A stretch of DNA of 64,000 bases from Flavobacteriaceae bacterium (lineage in GTDB: Bacteria; Bacteroidota; Bacteroidia; Flavobacteriales; Flavobacteriaceae). Every line of letters begins with the position of its first letter. Within the stretch, counting starts at the first letter, position 1. Made by a program: the position numbers and the translations under genes. The notes under the pieces were generated by a model. The model was given only the letters and a program-made list of their open reading frames with translations, searched no databases and was not told where the DNA came from. The DNA lies in assembly GCA_021647985.1 (NCBI GenBank), contig JAKITQ010000010.1, forward strand, positions 1-64,000. The letters are read 5' to 3'. Positions 9,085 to 18,056 of the stretch are shown piece after piece.

Positions 9085-12000
9085 TAATTGAAAATATTTT
9101 AGGTTTATTATTATTTATTGCAGTAATTATATAGGTTTTACCACTTTTGTCTTTGAATTGTTTTATATGTTTTATTTCATTTTTAACAAAAAATCCACTG
9201 ATATCATAATTTTGCCAGGTGAATCCCATTTTCCCATCGCCCAATAGAACACTTCCATAGTTAGCATCCATTCGGGAATATTGTGGCTTAAATTCAAAAT
9301 TATTACCACCAGTAATAATATCCATAAACCCGTCATTATTAATATCTATACAAGTAATTCCACAAACGCAGGATAATTGTACATTATACGGAAGCTTTTT
9401 AATTGTGAATTTTCCGTTGCCCTCATTTATTGCAATGATAGATTCTGCAATTGTAGTTTTTTTTATGATAGTATTCTTAAGAATTTCAGATGTATATAGT
9501 TCATCTATGGATTTTTTTGCATATTCAGATGCTTTAAGATTTTGTTTTTTTAAGGAGACCATTTGATTTGTCAGCTCTTTTTTCATGTGAATTGGAAAGT
9601 CTCTTCCATCAAAATTTCGTGTAACGACCTGTTCAATCGTGCCATTATTATCAAAATCATTAATCCACATTTTCATTGGGTTCTCTTCAGAAGTTTTATA
9701 GGCAGTATTGCTGCCTTGATTACCAATAATGAGATCCAAATCACCATCATTATCTAAATCAGCTGCTTCGATAACATTCCACCAGCCAAAATAATTATCC
9801 AGATCGGATGAAAATTTGGACAATGCTCTTCCTGAATTTTTGTAAATTATAGCTGTTCCCCATTCAGAGACAGTGATAAGATCACTTTTGCTATCACCAT
9901 CAATATCAGCCCAAATGGCATTAGTAATCATGCCACCGTCTTTAAGATCATATGCTAAACGCTCAGTAGCATCAGTAAACGTACCATCGCCATTATTTTC
10001 TAAAAATAAATGTTTGGCATCAATGCCATAGGTACCTACCACACTTCTTGAACCTATAAACACGTCAATATCTCCATCGCTATCAAAATCAAAAGGACTG
10101 ATAACCGAAATATTGTTGTACGTAGAGGGTAAATAAAGTTCAGATTTTGTAAAATTTCCTTTACCATCATTTAAATATAAGCGTGTTCGATAAGTTTTTT
10201 CTTCGCCCACTTGATTACCTCCTGTACCAACCATAAGATCAATATCACCATCACCATCAATATCAAAAAATGCAGAAGCAGTATCTTCAAAAACTGCATC
10301 AGATTCTAATGCTCTTTGAAAGGTTCTTTTAAGATTTCCGTTACCATTGTTTAAATAAATAATACCAGCTTGTCTTTTAGCACCTCCAAAATAAATATCT
10401 TCATTACCATCGCCATTAATATCTGCAATTGACATTGTAGGACCTTCTTGTGAGAGCATTTTAGAGATGAGACCTTCATAGTCGAAATCCGAATAACTAT
10501 TTTCTTTATGGGTAATTAATTGCTTATTTGGTATTTCTTTTAGAAGTGTTTTATTAATATTTTTTTTGTGAGGGATATAATTTTCTTTTGCATCCATCTG
10601 TTTAAATTCGAGGAATTGATTGGCCTTTACATTCACCAATTTTTGTGTCTTATCATCCGGCCAAATTACTCTTAATGAATCGATAATGTTTGTTGTTCCT
10701 AACCCTATGGTCATTGTATATTCCATCGATGATTGAAAACCCCGGGAAGGAATAAGTTCTTGTAAAACAATATTATTATCGTAGTATAATTTTACAGTAG
10801 TGCCAATGGCAAAATTATTTTTTTTGTTTCCTTCAAACTTAAGTTTAATATAATTGTTATTTGTAACCGTTTCCGCATTGTTTTTATATACATAAGCTTT
10901 CATGTTTACATTATTAATGACCATATCTAAATCACCATCATTATCTAAGTCAGCATAGGCAGCACCATTAGATAAACTCGGAATTTTAAGTCCCCAAGAT
11001 TTAGTTTTGTCGGTGAATGTTATATCATGATTATTCATATATGCGTAGTTAGACTGAAGTGCTACTGGCATCTTATTTATAATTGAGTCAATAGATTCCT
11101 TTTTACCAGTAAGCGCCATATTTTGAATAATATCGTTAGCAAAGAAATCTACAAAATCAAGATCAGTAAGGTCATGATTTATCCCATTGGTTATATAAAT
11201 ATCTCTAAATCCGTCGTTATCCATATCGAATAGAAGTCCAGCCCAACTCCAATCAGTTTTAGCCACACCACTATAAAAAGCTACTTCAGAAAAGGTGTTA
11301 TTTCCATTGTTTATCTGAAGGGTATTTTGTATGTATTGCTGATAAAAATCTTTGCTTTGTTTTAATTTAAAGATATTATATCCTTCAAATTCCATTACGC
11401 TTTTAACACGCTGGTCTCCTTCTGGCAGCATATCGGTAACAAAAACATCTATATACCCATCATTGTTAATATCTGCCATATCAATTCCCATAGCGGAAAG
11501 AGACAAATGTGAAGTCCATTTTTTAATCTCTTCGGTAAAAGTACCATCCTGATTGTTTATATATAAATAATCACGTTCATAAAAGTCGTTAGAAACATAA
11601 ATATCGGGATATAGATCACCATTTATATCACTGACCATCACCCCTAATCCAAACCCTATGAGGCTACCGTAAATACCTGCTTTTTCACTGACATCAGTAA
11701 ATATTCCTCCATCGTTACGCAGCAGCATGTCTCCAACCCCTTTAAATATATCAGGAACACCTTCCCAATCCTGTGCTCGAACTTCTCTTTGCTCGGCATA
11801 ACCCAAACTACTCACAGGTATATTACTATTATTCAGAATATATACGTCTAGATCACCATCTTTATCAAAATCAAAAAAAGTTGCATGTGTACTAAAACCT
11901 GTTTTTGCCAGATTATATGTAGCCGCTTTCTCTGTAAAAGTTAGGTCACCGTTATTGATATATAGATCATTGTCGTGATTATTACCTTTCATATTACCCG

Positions 12001-12436
12001 CATTACTCACATAAATATCCAATAAGCCATCCTGGTTGATGTCAACCATCGTAACCCCGGTTGACCAAGGCTTATTACCTGTAATTCCAGCAGATTCAGA
12101 AATATCTTCAAACTTAAAATCTCCTTTATTCAAATAGAGTTTGTTGGGCCCCATATTGGCTGTCATGTAAATATCCGCAAGTCCGTCATTGTTTATATCG
12201 CCAATAGCAACTCCACCACCATTATAAAAGTTTCGATATTTAAAGATGTTGAAGTTTTTTTGGTTTACAACTTCGTTAATAAAATCTATACCAGTCTCTT
12301 CAGGTGTTAACAGTGTGAACAATGTTAAACCCTCTTCTTTTGTTATTAGATCTTCTTCTTTATTTGATCTACAAGAATAAAATAAAGGTATGATTATCAG
12401 AAAAATGCATATCACTTTAAATAGTTGAAAATTCAT
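9077..12436 (-). CDS. VCBS/FG-GAP repeat lipoprotein with ASPIC/UnbV domain (paralogue 2 of 3)
   Basis: This is a 1119-residue lipoprotein with signal segment FLIIIPLFYSC (lipobox cysteine near residue 22). Repeated motifs such as DINNDGLADIYM, DINQDGLLDIYV, DFDKDGDLDVYIL and DLDNDGDLDLIIG mark FG-GAP/VCBS units over nearly the whole length. A central ASPIC/UnbV-like part contains NNYIKLKFEGNKKNNFAIG, RGFQSSMEYTMTIG and LRVIWPDD. It begins 6 bases after the first paralogue ends and its last codons overlap the third paralogue. It is slightly longer than its neighbours. The role is likely extracellular binding, possibly of polysaccharide or another cell-surface component. Family assignment is firm; function is not known. 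Confidence 0.85.
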   Translation of the reverse strand: MNFQLFKVICIFLIIIPLFYSCRSNKEEDLITKEEGLTLFTLLTPEETGIDFINEVVNQKNFNIFKYRNFYNGGGVAIGDINNDGLADIYMTANMGPNKLYLNKGDFKFEDISESAGITGNKPWSTGVTMVDINQDGLLDIYVSNAGNMKGNNHDNDLYINNGDLTFTEKAATYNLAKTGFSTHATFFDFDKDGDLDVYILNNSNIPVSSLGYAEQREVRAQDWEGVPDIFKGVGDMLLRNDGGIFTDVSEKAGIYGSLIGFGLGVMVSDINGDLYPDIYVSNDFYERDYLYINNQDGTFTEEIKKWTSHLSLSAMGIDMADINNDGYIDVFVTDMLPEGDQRVKSVMEFEGYNIFKLKQSKDFYQQYIQNTLQINNGNNTFSEVAFYSGVAKTDWSWAGLLFDMDNDGFRDIYITNGINHDLTDLDFVDFFANDIIQNMALTGKKESIDSIINKMPVALQSNYAYMNNHDITFTDKTKSWGLKIPSLSNGAAYADLDNDGDLDMVINNVNMKAYVYKNNAETVTNNNYIKLKFEGNKKNNFAIGTTVKLYYDNNIVLQELIPSRGFQSSMEYTMTIGLGTTNIIDSLRVIWPDDKTQKLVNVKANQFLEFKQMDAKENYIPHKKNINKTLLKEIPNKQLITHKENSYSDFDYEGLISKMLSQEGPTMSIADINGDGNEDIYFGGAKRQAGIIYLNNGNGNLKRTFQRALESDAVFEDTASAFFDIDGDGDIDLMVGTGGNQVGEEKTYRTRLYLNDGKGNFTKSELYLPSTYNNISVISPFDFDSDGDIDVFIGSRSVVGTYGIDAKHLFLENNGDGTFTDATERLAYDLKDGGMITNAIWADIDGDSKSDLITVSEWGTAIIYKNSGRALSKFSSDLDNYFGWWNVIEAADLDNDGDLDLIIGNQGSNTAYKTSEENPMKMWINDFDNNGTIEQVVTRNFDGRDFPIHMKKELTNQMVSLKKQNLKASEYAKKSIDELYTSEILKNTIIKKTTIAESIIAINEGNGKFTIKKLPYNVQLSCVCGITCIDINNDGFMDIITGGNNFEFKPQYSRMDANYGSVLLGDGKMGFTWQNYDISGFFVKNEIKHIKQFKDKSGKTYIITAINNNKPKIFSINE

Positions 12437-12442
12437 TTTGTT

Positions 12443-15400
12443 TTAGTTTTTAGTTTTTTTTAAAAATATTGGGCTATTATTATTTATGGAAACTATTAAG
12501 TACTCCTTTCCATTTACTTTTAGTTTTTTAATGTCTCTTGCTGGACCTGAAATATCAAACGATTGATTTTTTTTAATGGTAAAAAAGCCATTTTGATCAT
12601 TGAGTAGTAAAATTCCATGAAAGGCATCTAATCTACCTAGTTGTGTACTAATATGATAATCATTTCCAGCTATTAATATATCCTTAAAGCCATCATTATT
12701 AAAATCGCTTGCGTATAATATTTCTATTGATGAGGCCTGTGTTAAAAAAGGCAATTTCTTACTAATGAATTTACCATTTCCATTATTTTCAAAATAACAA
12801 CTTGCCAATTCAAAAATTTGTTTTTTATATGCATTTTCAATTTTCTCTATATCAAATAATTCTGAGAATTCAGCTTTTGCAAAATCGCTATAAGAAAGAA
12901 ACTTTTTATTCAACATGGGTAACTGTTTTGTCAGTTCATCTTTTGAAGAAAACACTGTTTCCTTACCCTGAGCATAGTAAGTAACTATTTGTTCTGAGGT
13001 ACCATTATCATCAAAATCATTTCTATATAATTGTAGAGGTTCTTTATTTGAGGCCCTTAAACGTGTGTTTAATCCCCAATTGCCAACAACAAGATCTATG
13101 TCGCCATCTTTGTCAAAATCTTCCGCAATAATGCTATTCCACCATCCGTTGGATTTTTCAAGGTTGTTGTTTCTTTGTAATTTAAATCGTTTTCCATCAT
13201 ATATAAATACCGAAATCGGCATCCAATGGCCTACAGTAATAAAATCTGGAAATCCATCGTCATCCAAATCAACAATCACAATATCTTCAATAAGGCCAAT
13301 ACTTGAAAACCCAACTGCTTTAGTTTCACTAACATCTTTAAAGTTTCCTTGACCATCATTTTCAAAAATATAGTTCTTTGCTGATTTCCCAAATTGTTGA
13401 GGTAGTGCATTTGCTCCAATTACGATATCTAGGTCTCCATCAGCATCGAGATCAAATGTTTTAACAACAGATGCATTTATCTCAATATTATTAAAATTAT
13501 TACTTATTTTTAATTTGCCGAATTCATTGAGGTATAATCTTGGTGCCAATGCTGTTCCTGATTTGAATTCATTACCGCCAGAGACAACAAGTAGATCCTG
13601 ATCGCCATCGTTATCGGCATCAAAGAAAATATTATCTGTATCTTCATTGACACTATTTTTTTCAAAAACATCCTGTTGAGATAATGAAAATAGTCCGTTA
13701 ACATCTTGAATATATAATGCTCCAGGTTGTTTTTTTGCGCCTCCAATAAAGATATCATCTAAGCCATCAGAATTAAAATCAACTATCGATATTTTTGGCC
13801 CTTCAAATCCTTTGGCATAAGGTATTAGTGGTTCACGGCTAAACTCGTTAGACGGAAATTCATGATGTTTGAAATCAATAGGAGCATCAACATTTATTAA
13901 ATAGTTCTTATCTTTTGAACTGATGGAATAATAATTATATGAAGCTTCAAAAAATTTAAAAACAGTTGCGGTATTGGATTTTATATTTGTTAAAGTTTGA
14001 AATGTTCCTCCGGGCCAAATTACAGTTAGGGAATCAACTAGCTCATGTTTACCAATACCAATGGTCAATTCTGGTGACACAGCCGATAAATATCCTCTGG
14101 TTAAAAAATTTTCGTTGGTAATTGTCAAGGAATCCAAATACACAAGAACCTTAGCTCCGATGCCAAATTTGTTTTTTGAGGAGCCTTCAAATTTAATTTT
14201 TATATAATTATTTTGATTAATTGTTTCAGATTTGTTTTCAAGAATTGTTGCTATATTATTTACATTATTTACAATAATATCCAGATCACCATCATTATCT
14301 AGATCAGCATAAACTGCGCCATTACTAAATGAAGAAGTTTCTTCAAACCATTGGTTGGTAACATTGGAAAAAGTGAGATCGGCATTATTTTTAAAAAAAT
14401 AATTTTTTAGTTTTTTTTCAGGAATTTCTTTAGTAAAGCTCAAATCTTCCTGGTTCATTCCTTTATTAATACGTTCCTGAATTTTGTCATTAGCAATAAA
14501 ATTCATAAAATCCATATCGTTCGTAGCGCCTTTTATTCCATTGGTAATAAAAACATCTTTAAAACCATCATTATCAAGATCAACAATAAGTGGCGCCCAA
14601 GACCAATCGGTAGAAGCAATACCCGAAGAAAATGCAATTTCCGAAAAAGATGTATTACCCAAGTTTAGATGCATGGTATTTTGCATATATTGAGGACGAT
14701 AGTCATTCTTCAAATATTGATCATAAATTTGATTGTTAAATTCTGACCCCGACGTTTTAAGAGTTTCAATATTTTCAGGGAGCATGTCTAATGAAATGAT
14801 ATCGGTTAGTCCATCATTATTTATATCGGCAATATCATTACCCATTGAATAATGTGTTGTATGACCTAATTTTGTCTCATTTTGTGAAATAATCTCCTTA
14901 AAAGTTCCATTTTTTTGATTCATATAGAGATAATCATTTTCAAAAAAATCATTCCCAATATAGATATCAGGATATCCATCATTATTGAGGTCACTAACAG
15001 AAATACCCAATCCATATCCTATTTTACCCTGAAAAATTCCTGCTTCTTTTGAAACTTCAATAAATTTCCCATTTTCGTTATTGAAAAGTTTATCGCCCGA
15101 AAGACTATCAAATTTATGTCTCAATTTTCCATTTCCATATGTTCTGTTAGGAAAAACAGAATGATTTAGTAAATACATATCCAGATCACCATCCAGGTCG
15201 TAATCAAAAAAAGAGGCCTGTGTACCAAAACTGACAATATCCAAATTGTATGCATTGGCCTCTTCTTTAAAAGTTAGAGAATTTTCACCAGAAGAACCTT
15301 GATTTATATATAGCAGATTTTTTCCTCCAATATTTTGATACTTACCAACTTTGCAAATATAAATATCTAACAGGCCATCATTATTGATATCAACAAGAGT

Positions 15401-15727
15401 TATTCCGGTTGTCCATCCATCAAAATTCTTTATTCCTGCCATTTTGGTGATATCATCGAATTGAAAATTTCCTTTATTAATATATAGTTTGTCCTGAACT
15501 TGATTTCCGGTAAAATAAAGATCTATTAAGCCATCATTATTAAAATCTGCGGAAGCAACTCCTGCGCCGTTATAGTAATAGAGATAAGTAAGAATATTTA
15601 AAGATGGCGTTGGGGTTAGGGTGTTGCTAAACTTAATTCCAGTATCTTGTTTTAATTCGAACAATTTATTTTTATCACTGCAAGAATTAAAATAAAATAA
15701 AATAATCAAGAATGTATAACGTTTCAT
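12443..15727 (-). CDS. VCBS/FG-GAP repeat lipoprotein with ASPIC/UnbV domain (paralogue 1 of 3)
   Basis: This is a 1094-residue lipoprotein, the promoter-proximal gene of the seven-gene run. The signal is short (MKRYTFLIILFYFNSC, cysteine at residue 16). FG-GAP/VCBS units recur throughout, for example DFNNDGLIDLYF, DINNDGLLDIYI and DYDLDGDLDMYLL. The ASPIC/UnbV-like middle has NNYIKIKFEGSSKNKFGIG, RGYLSAVSPELTIG and LTVIWPGG. The C-terminal ~80 residues match those of the other two paralogues, so the triplication covers complete genes. The 294 bases upstream contain a strong hairpin and tandem repeats (listed separately), the likely control region. No catalytic domain is visible. Family firm, ligand unknown. 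Confidence 0.85.
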   Translation of the reverse strand: MKRYTFLIILFYFNSCSDKNKLFELKQDTGIKFSNTLTPTPSLNILTYLYYYNGAGVASADFNNDGLIDLYFTGNQVQDKLYINKGNFQFDDITKMAGIKNFDGWTTGITLVDINNDGLLDIYICKVGKYQNIGGKNLLYINQGSSGENSLTFKEEANAYNLDIVSFGTQASFFDYDLDGDLDMYLLNHSVFPNRTYGNGKLRHKFDSLSGDKLFNNENGKFIEVSKEAGIFQGKIGYGLGISVSDLNNDGYPDIYIGNDFFENDYLYMNQKNGTFKEIISQNETKLGHTTHYSMGNDIADINNDGLTDIISLDMLPENIETLKTSGSEFNNQIYDQYLKNDYRPQYMQNTMHLNLGNTSFSEIAFSSGIASTDWSWAPLIVDLDNDGFKDVFITNGIKGATNDMDFMNFIANDKIQERINKGMNQEDLSFTKEIPEKKLKNYFFKNNADLTFSNVTNQWFEETSSFSNGAVYADLDNDGDLDIIVNNVNNIATILENKSETINQNNYIKIKFEGSSKNKFGIGAKVLVYLDSLTITNENFLTRGYLSAVSPELTIGIGKHELVDSLTVIWPGGTFQTLTNIKSNTATVFKFFEASYNYYSISSKDKNYLINVDAPIDFKHHEFPSNEFSREPLIPYAKGFEGPKISIVDFNSDGLDDIFIGGAKKQPGALYIQDVNGLFSLSQQDVFEKNSVNEDTDNIFFDADNDGDQDLLVVSGGNEFKSGTALAPRLYLNEFGKLKISNNFNNIEINASVVKTFDLDADGDLDIVIGANALPQQFGKSAKNYIFENDGQGNFKDVSETKAVGFSSIGLIEDIVIVDLDDDGFPDFITVGHWMPISVFIYDGKRFKLQRNNNLEKSNGWWNSIIAEDFDKDGDIDLVVGNWGLNTRLRASNKEPLQLYRNDFDDNGTSEQIVTYYAQGKETVFSSKDELTKQLPMLNKKFLSYSDFAKAEFSELFDIEKIENAYKKQIFELASCYFENNGNGKFISKKLPFLTQASSIEILYASDFNNDGFKDILIAGNDYHISTQLGRLDAFHGILLLNDQNGFFTIKKNQSFDISGPARDIKKLKVNGKEYLIVSINNNSPIFLKKTKN

Positions 15728-15826
15728 TGGGCTCTATTTTTTTACGGTACCCATTTATTACAAGGTCGATATTGAGGGTTGAACATATTTGATAATTCTA
15801 ATTTAAATATTTATGATCGCTTCAAT

Positions 15827-15857
15827 AAAAAAGCTAACTTTAGAAGCTAGCTTTTTT
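15827..15857. terminator. terminator-like hairpin in a divergent intergenic region
   Basis: The arms 15827-15840 and 15844-15857 can pair over 14 positions with one mismatch and a 3-base loop. They start with six A and end with six T, so the structure works as an intrinsic terminator on either strand. It sits between divergent genes (VCBS paralogue 1 and the histidine kinase), so it is not at the end of any visible gene. It could be a leader attenuator for one of the two transcription units. Confidence 0.6.
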
Positions 15858-15911
15858 ATACTTATACTTTTTTACTTAATTATTATTATCACGGCTAAGT
15901 TATGGCAAAAG

Positions 15912-15975
15912 TTAATAGATTGTGGTTAATGAAAGTTTAAAAAGATTAATGAAAGGTTAAAAAGATTAATGATAA
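15912..15975 (+). promoter_or_regulatory. tandem 20-bp direct repeats, candidate response-regulator operator
   Basis: Two consecutive 20-bp units, 15926-15945 and 15946-15965, differ at one base and begin TTAATGAAAG. A third partial unit starts at 15966 (TTAATGATAA) and a looser copy at 15912 (TTAATAGATT). Twenty-base phasing equals two helical turns, as expected for side-by-side dimers of an OmpR/PhoB-type regulator. They end 46 bases before the histidine kinase ATG. Binding by the adjacent response regulator is inference. Confidence 0.5.
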
Positions 15976-16021
15976 ACAAAAAAACTATTTTATAAATGTA
16001 TTTTATGGATATTAGTGTTCT

Positions 16022-17308
16022 ATGAATGGAAAAAAGTTTCATATAGTAATATTTATAATATTTATAATTTCGATTATTGGAATTGCAATTGTGCAATATC
16101 AATATTTGCGTATTGGATTAAATCTTGCCAAAGTTCAGTTCAATCAAAAAATTGGTTTGGCGGTAAATGAAATTAAAGAAGTGCTTGGTCAATCTAACGA
16201 GTTGACTTTCTTGGTTGGAAAAGCTATTACAAAAGACGATACCTATTTCAAGTTAAGTATTGATAGTGTTTATGATGCCTCAAGTTATTTTTTAAATGAT
16301 TTTTTAAAAGAGAAACTTCTACAACAAGGCATAAAATCAGAGTTTACTTATACTTTATATACAAAAGATACGACAGAATATTTATTATCTCCTAAGTCAT
16401 ATAACAATGAAGACACTCTTTTAAAATATCAAATTGTGCTTGATGGATATTTACCATCATTGGTAAAAAAAAGATTAATTTTAGAGCTTCAATTTAAAAA
16501 TTTGAACAAATATTTTTTGTCTCAATTAAATGGTCTAACCATACCCAGTTTGCTTTTTATTGTAGCAATTTTATTCGTGATAATTTGGGTTCTTAAATCA
16601 TTTTATTGGCAAAAAAATCTAATAACAATAACCAATGAGTTTATTAATAACCTTACACATGAATTAAAAACCCCAGTTTTTTCTATAGGAATTGCGTCTA
16701 AGATTTTATTGGAAAAAACAGAAAATGAAAATAAGGAATTGGTTAGTTTGATTAGAAGTCAAGTCGATAAACTTAAAAATCAAATAGAAAAAGTACTGGA
16801 ATTAGCAAGTTTAGAGGGTAAAAGAAATTTTATTGAGAGAAAAGTTATAGATTTTAATCCTGTTATTATAAACTTGATTAAAGATTTTAAAAAAATAGCC
16901 ACAATGGAAAATATTCAATTTTTGAGTGAGGTTAAGGGTGAAATTTATATGCTTAATTGTAATTCTTATCATTTAGAGAATGCAATAAACGGTCTTTTAG
17001 AAAATGCTAAAAAGTACTCAAATGAAAAGATAGAAATTGCTCTTTTGGTATTTCAAGAAGAAAAAAGGTTAATCATTAGTGTGAAGGATAATGGTATTGG
17101 TATTTCAGATAATGATAAAAAGAATATTTTTGATAAATATTATAGGGTGTCTTCAGGAGATGTTCACAATGTAAAAGGATATGGTTTGGGATTGAATTAT
17201 GCAAAAAGAATTGTAAAATTGCATAAAGGGAAAATAACAGTAAAAAGTACTTTAGGCCAAGGGTCTGAGTTTATTATTAGCTTACCATTGATTAAAAATG
17301 AAAAATAG
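16022..17308 (+). CDS. sensor histidine kinase
   Basis: This is a 428-residue inner-membrane two-component sensor. One membrane helix spans about residues 7-27 and a second about 174-193; the ~145 residues between them form a periplasmic sensor with no domain I recognise. The HisKA segment has the phospho-acceptor His213 in NLTHELKTPV. The HATPase domain shows the N box (NAINGLLENAKKYS), G1 box (DNGIGIS) and G2 box (GYGLGLNYAKRIV). The stop overlaps the response-regulator start by 11 bases, so the pair is co-translated. There is no HAMP domain between TM2 and HisKA. The stimulus is unknown; neighbouring SusCD and VCBS genes make envelope or glycan sensing plausible. Confidence 0.92.
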   Translation: MNGKKFHIVIFIIFIISIIGIAIVQYQYLRIGLNLAKVQFNQKIGLAVNEIKEVLGQSNELTFLVGKAITKDDTYFKLSIDSVYDASSYFLNDFLKEKLLQQGIKSEFTYTLYTKDTTEYLLSPKSYNNEDTLLKYQIVLDGYLPSLVKKRLILELQFKNLNKYFLSQLNGLTIPSLLFIVAILFVIIWVLKSFYWQKNLITITNEFINNLTHELKTPVFSIGIASKILLEKTENENKELVSLIRSQVDKLKNQIEKVLELASLEGKRNFIERKVIDFNPVIINLIKDFKKIATMENIQFLSEVKGEIYMLNCNSYHLENAINGLLENAKKYSNEKIEIALLVFQEEKRLIISVKDNGIGISDNDKKNIFDKYYRVSSGDVHNVKGYGLGLNYAKRIVKLHKGKITVKSTLGQGSEFIISLPLIKNEK

Positions 17309-18002
17309 CAAAAAAATATTATTAGTAGAAGACGACGAATCATTAGGGTATTTGCTTTCGGAATATTTAAGAATGAAGGAATTTGATGTTATTTGGAGCA
17401 AAAATGGCAAATCAGCATTTGAAGTTCTAGAACGAGAATATTTCGATTTGATCGTTTTAGACGTAATGATGCCCGATACGGATGGTTTTACTTTGGCGAA
17501 TAAAATTAAGCAACATTTTACGGAGACACCATTTATTTTTTTAACTGCACGTTCCTTAAAAATTGATGTTTTAAAAGGCTTTGCTTTGGGGGCTGTTGAT
17601 TACTTAAAGAAACCGATAGATGAAGAAGAATTGGTAGTAAGATTAAATACACTTTTACATACTTTATCTGTTAAAAAAAACGCTTCGAACATTGATATTA
17701 AAGAAATTACTATTGGAGAGTATACTTATGACAAAAGCAATCTAAAATTGGTTTATAAAGATGGTTTTACTAAGCAGTTAACCTTTCGTGAAAATATGTT
17801 ATTGTACCTCCTTATATCGAAAAAAAATCAATTATGTTCTCATAAGGAGATTTTAAATAATATTTGGGGTAAAAATGATTTTTTTAGCAAAAAAAGCTTA
17901 AATGTTTTTATTTCACATTTAAGAAAATACTTAAGTAAAGACCCTTCCATTAAAATTGAAAATTTACACAATCAAGGTTTTATACTTAAAATAGATGAAT
18001 AG
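17298..18002 (+). CDS. OmpR/PhoB-family response regulator
   Basis: This is a 234-residue response regulator. The receiver domain (about 5-118) has the acidic pair in LVEDDES, the phosphorylation site Asp55 in VLDVMMPDTDG, the conserved Thr in FLTAR and Lys in DYLKKP. The C-terminal part (about 135-232) is a winged helix of the OmpR type with the recognition region around SKKSLNVFISHLRKYL. It overlaps the kinase gene by 11 bases and ends just before a bidirectional terminator. Direct repeats upstream of the kinase are a plausible autoregulatory site. Assignment is firm; regulated genes are not known. Confidence 0.93.
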   Translation: MKNSKKILLVEDDESLGYLLSEYLRMKEFDVIWSKNGKSAFEVLEREYFDLIVLDVMMPDTDGFTLANKIKQHFTETPFIFLTARSLKIDVLKGFALGAVDYLKKPIDEEELVVRLNTLLHTLSVKKNASNIDIKEITIGEYTYDKSNLKLVYKDGFTKQLTFRENMLLYLLISKKNQLCSHKEILNNIWGKNDFFSKKSLNVFISHLRKYLSKDPSIKIENLHNQGFILKIDE

Positions 18003-18009
18003 CAATAAA

Positions 18010-18037
18010 AAAAAGCCCTTTAGAAAAAGGGCTTTTT
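18010..18037. terminator. bidirectional intrinsic terminator
   Basis: Perfect 12-bp arms (18010-18021 and 18026-18037, core AAGCCCTTT / AAAGGGCTT) with a 4-base loop, flanked by A and T runs. It separates the convergent response-regulator and SusD genes and can serve both. Confidence 0.9.
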
Positions 18038-18056
18038 ATCTATTTTAAGGATAAAA

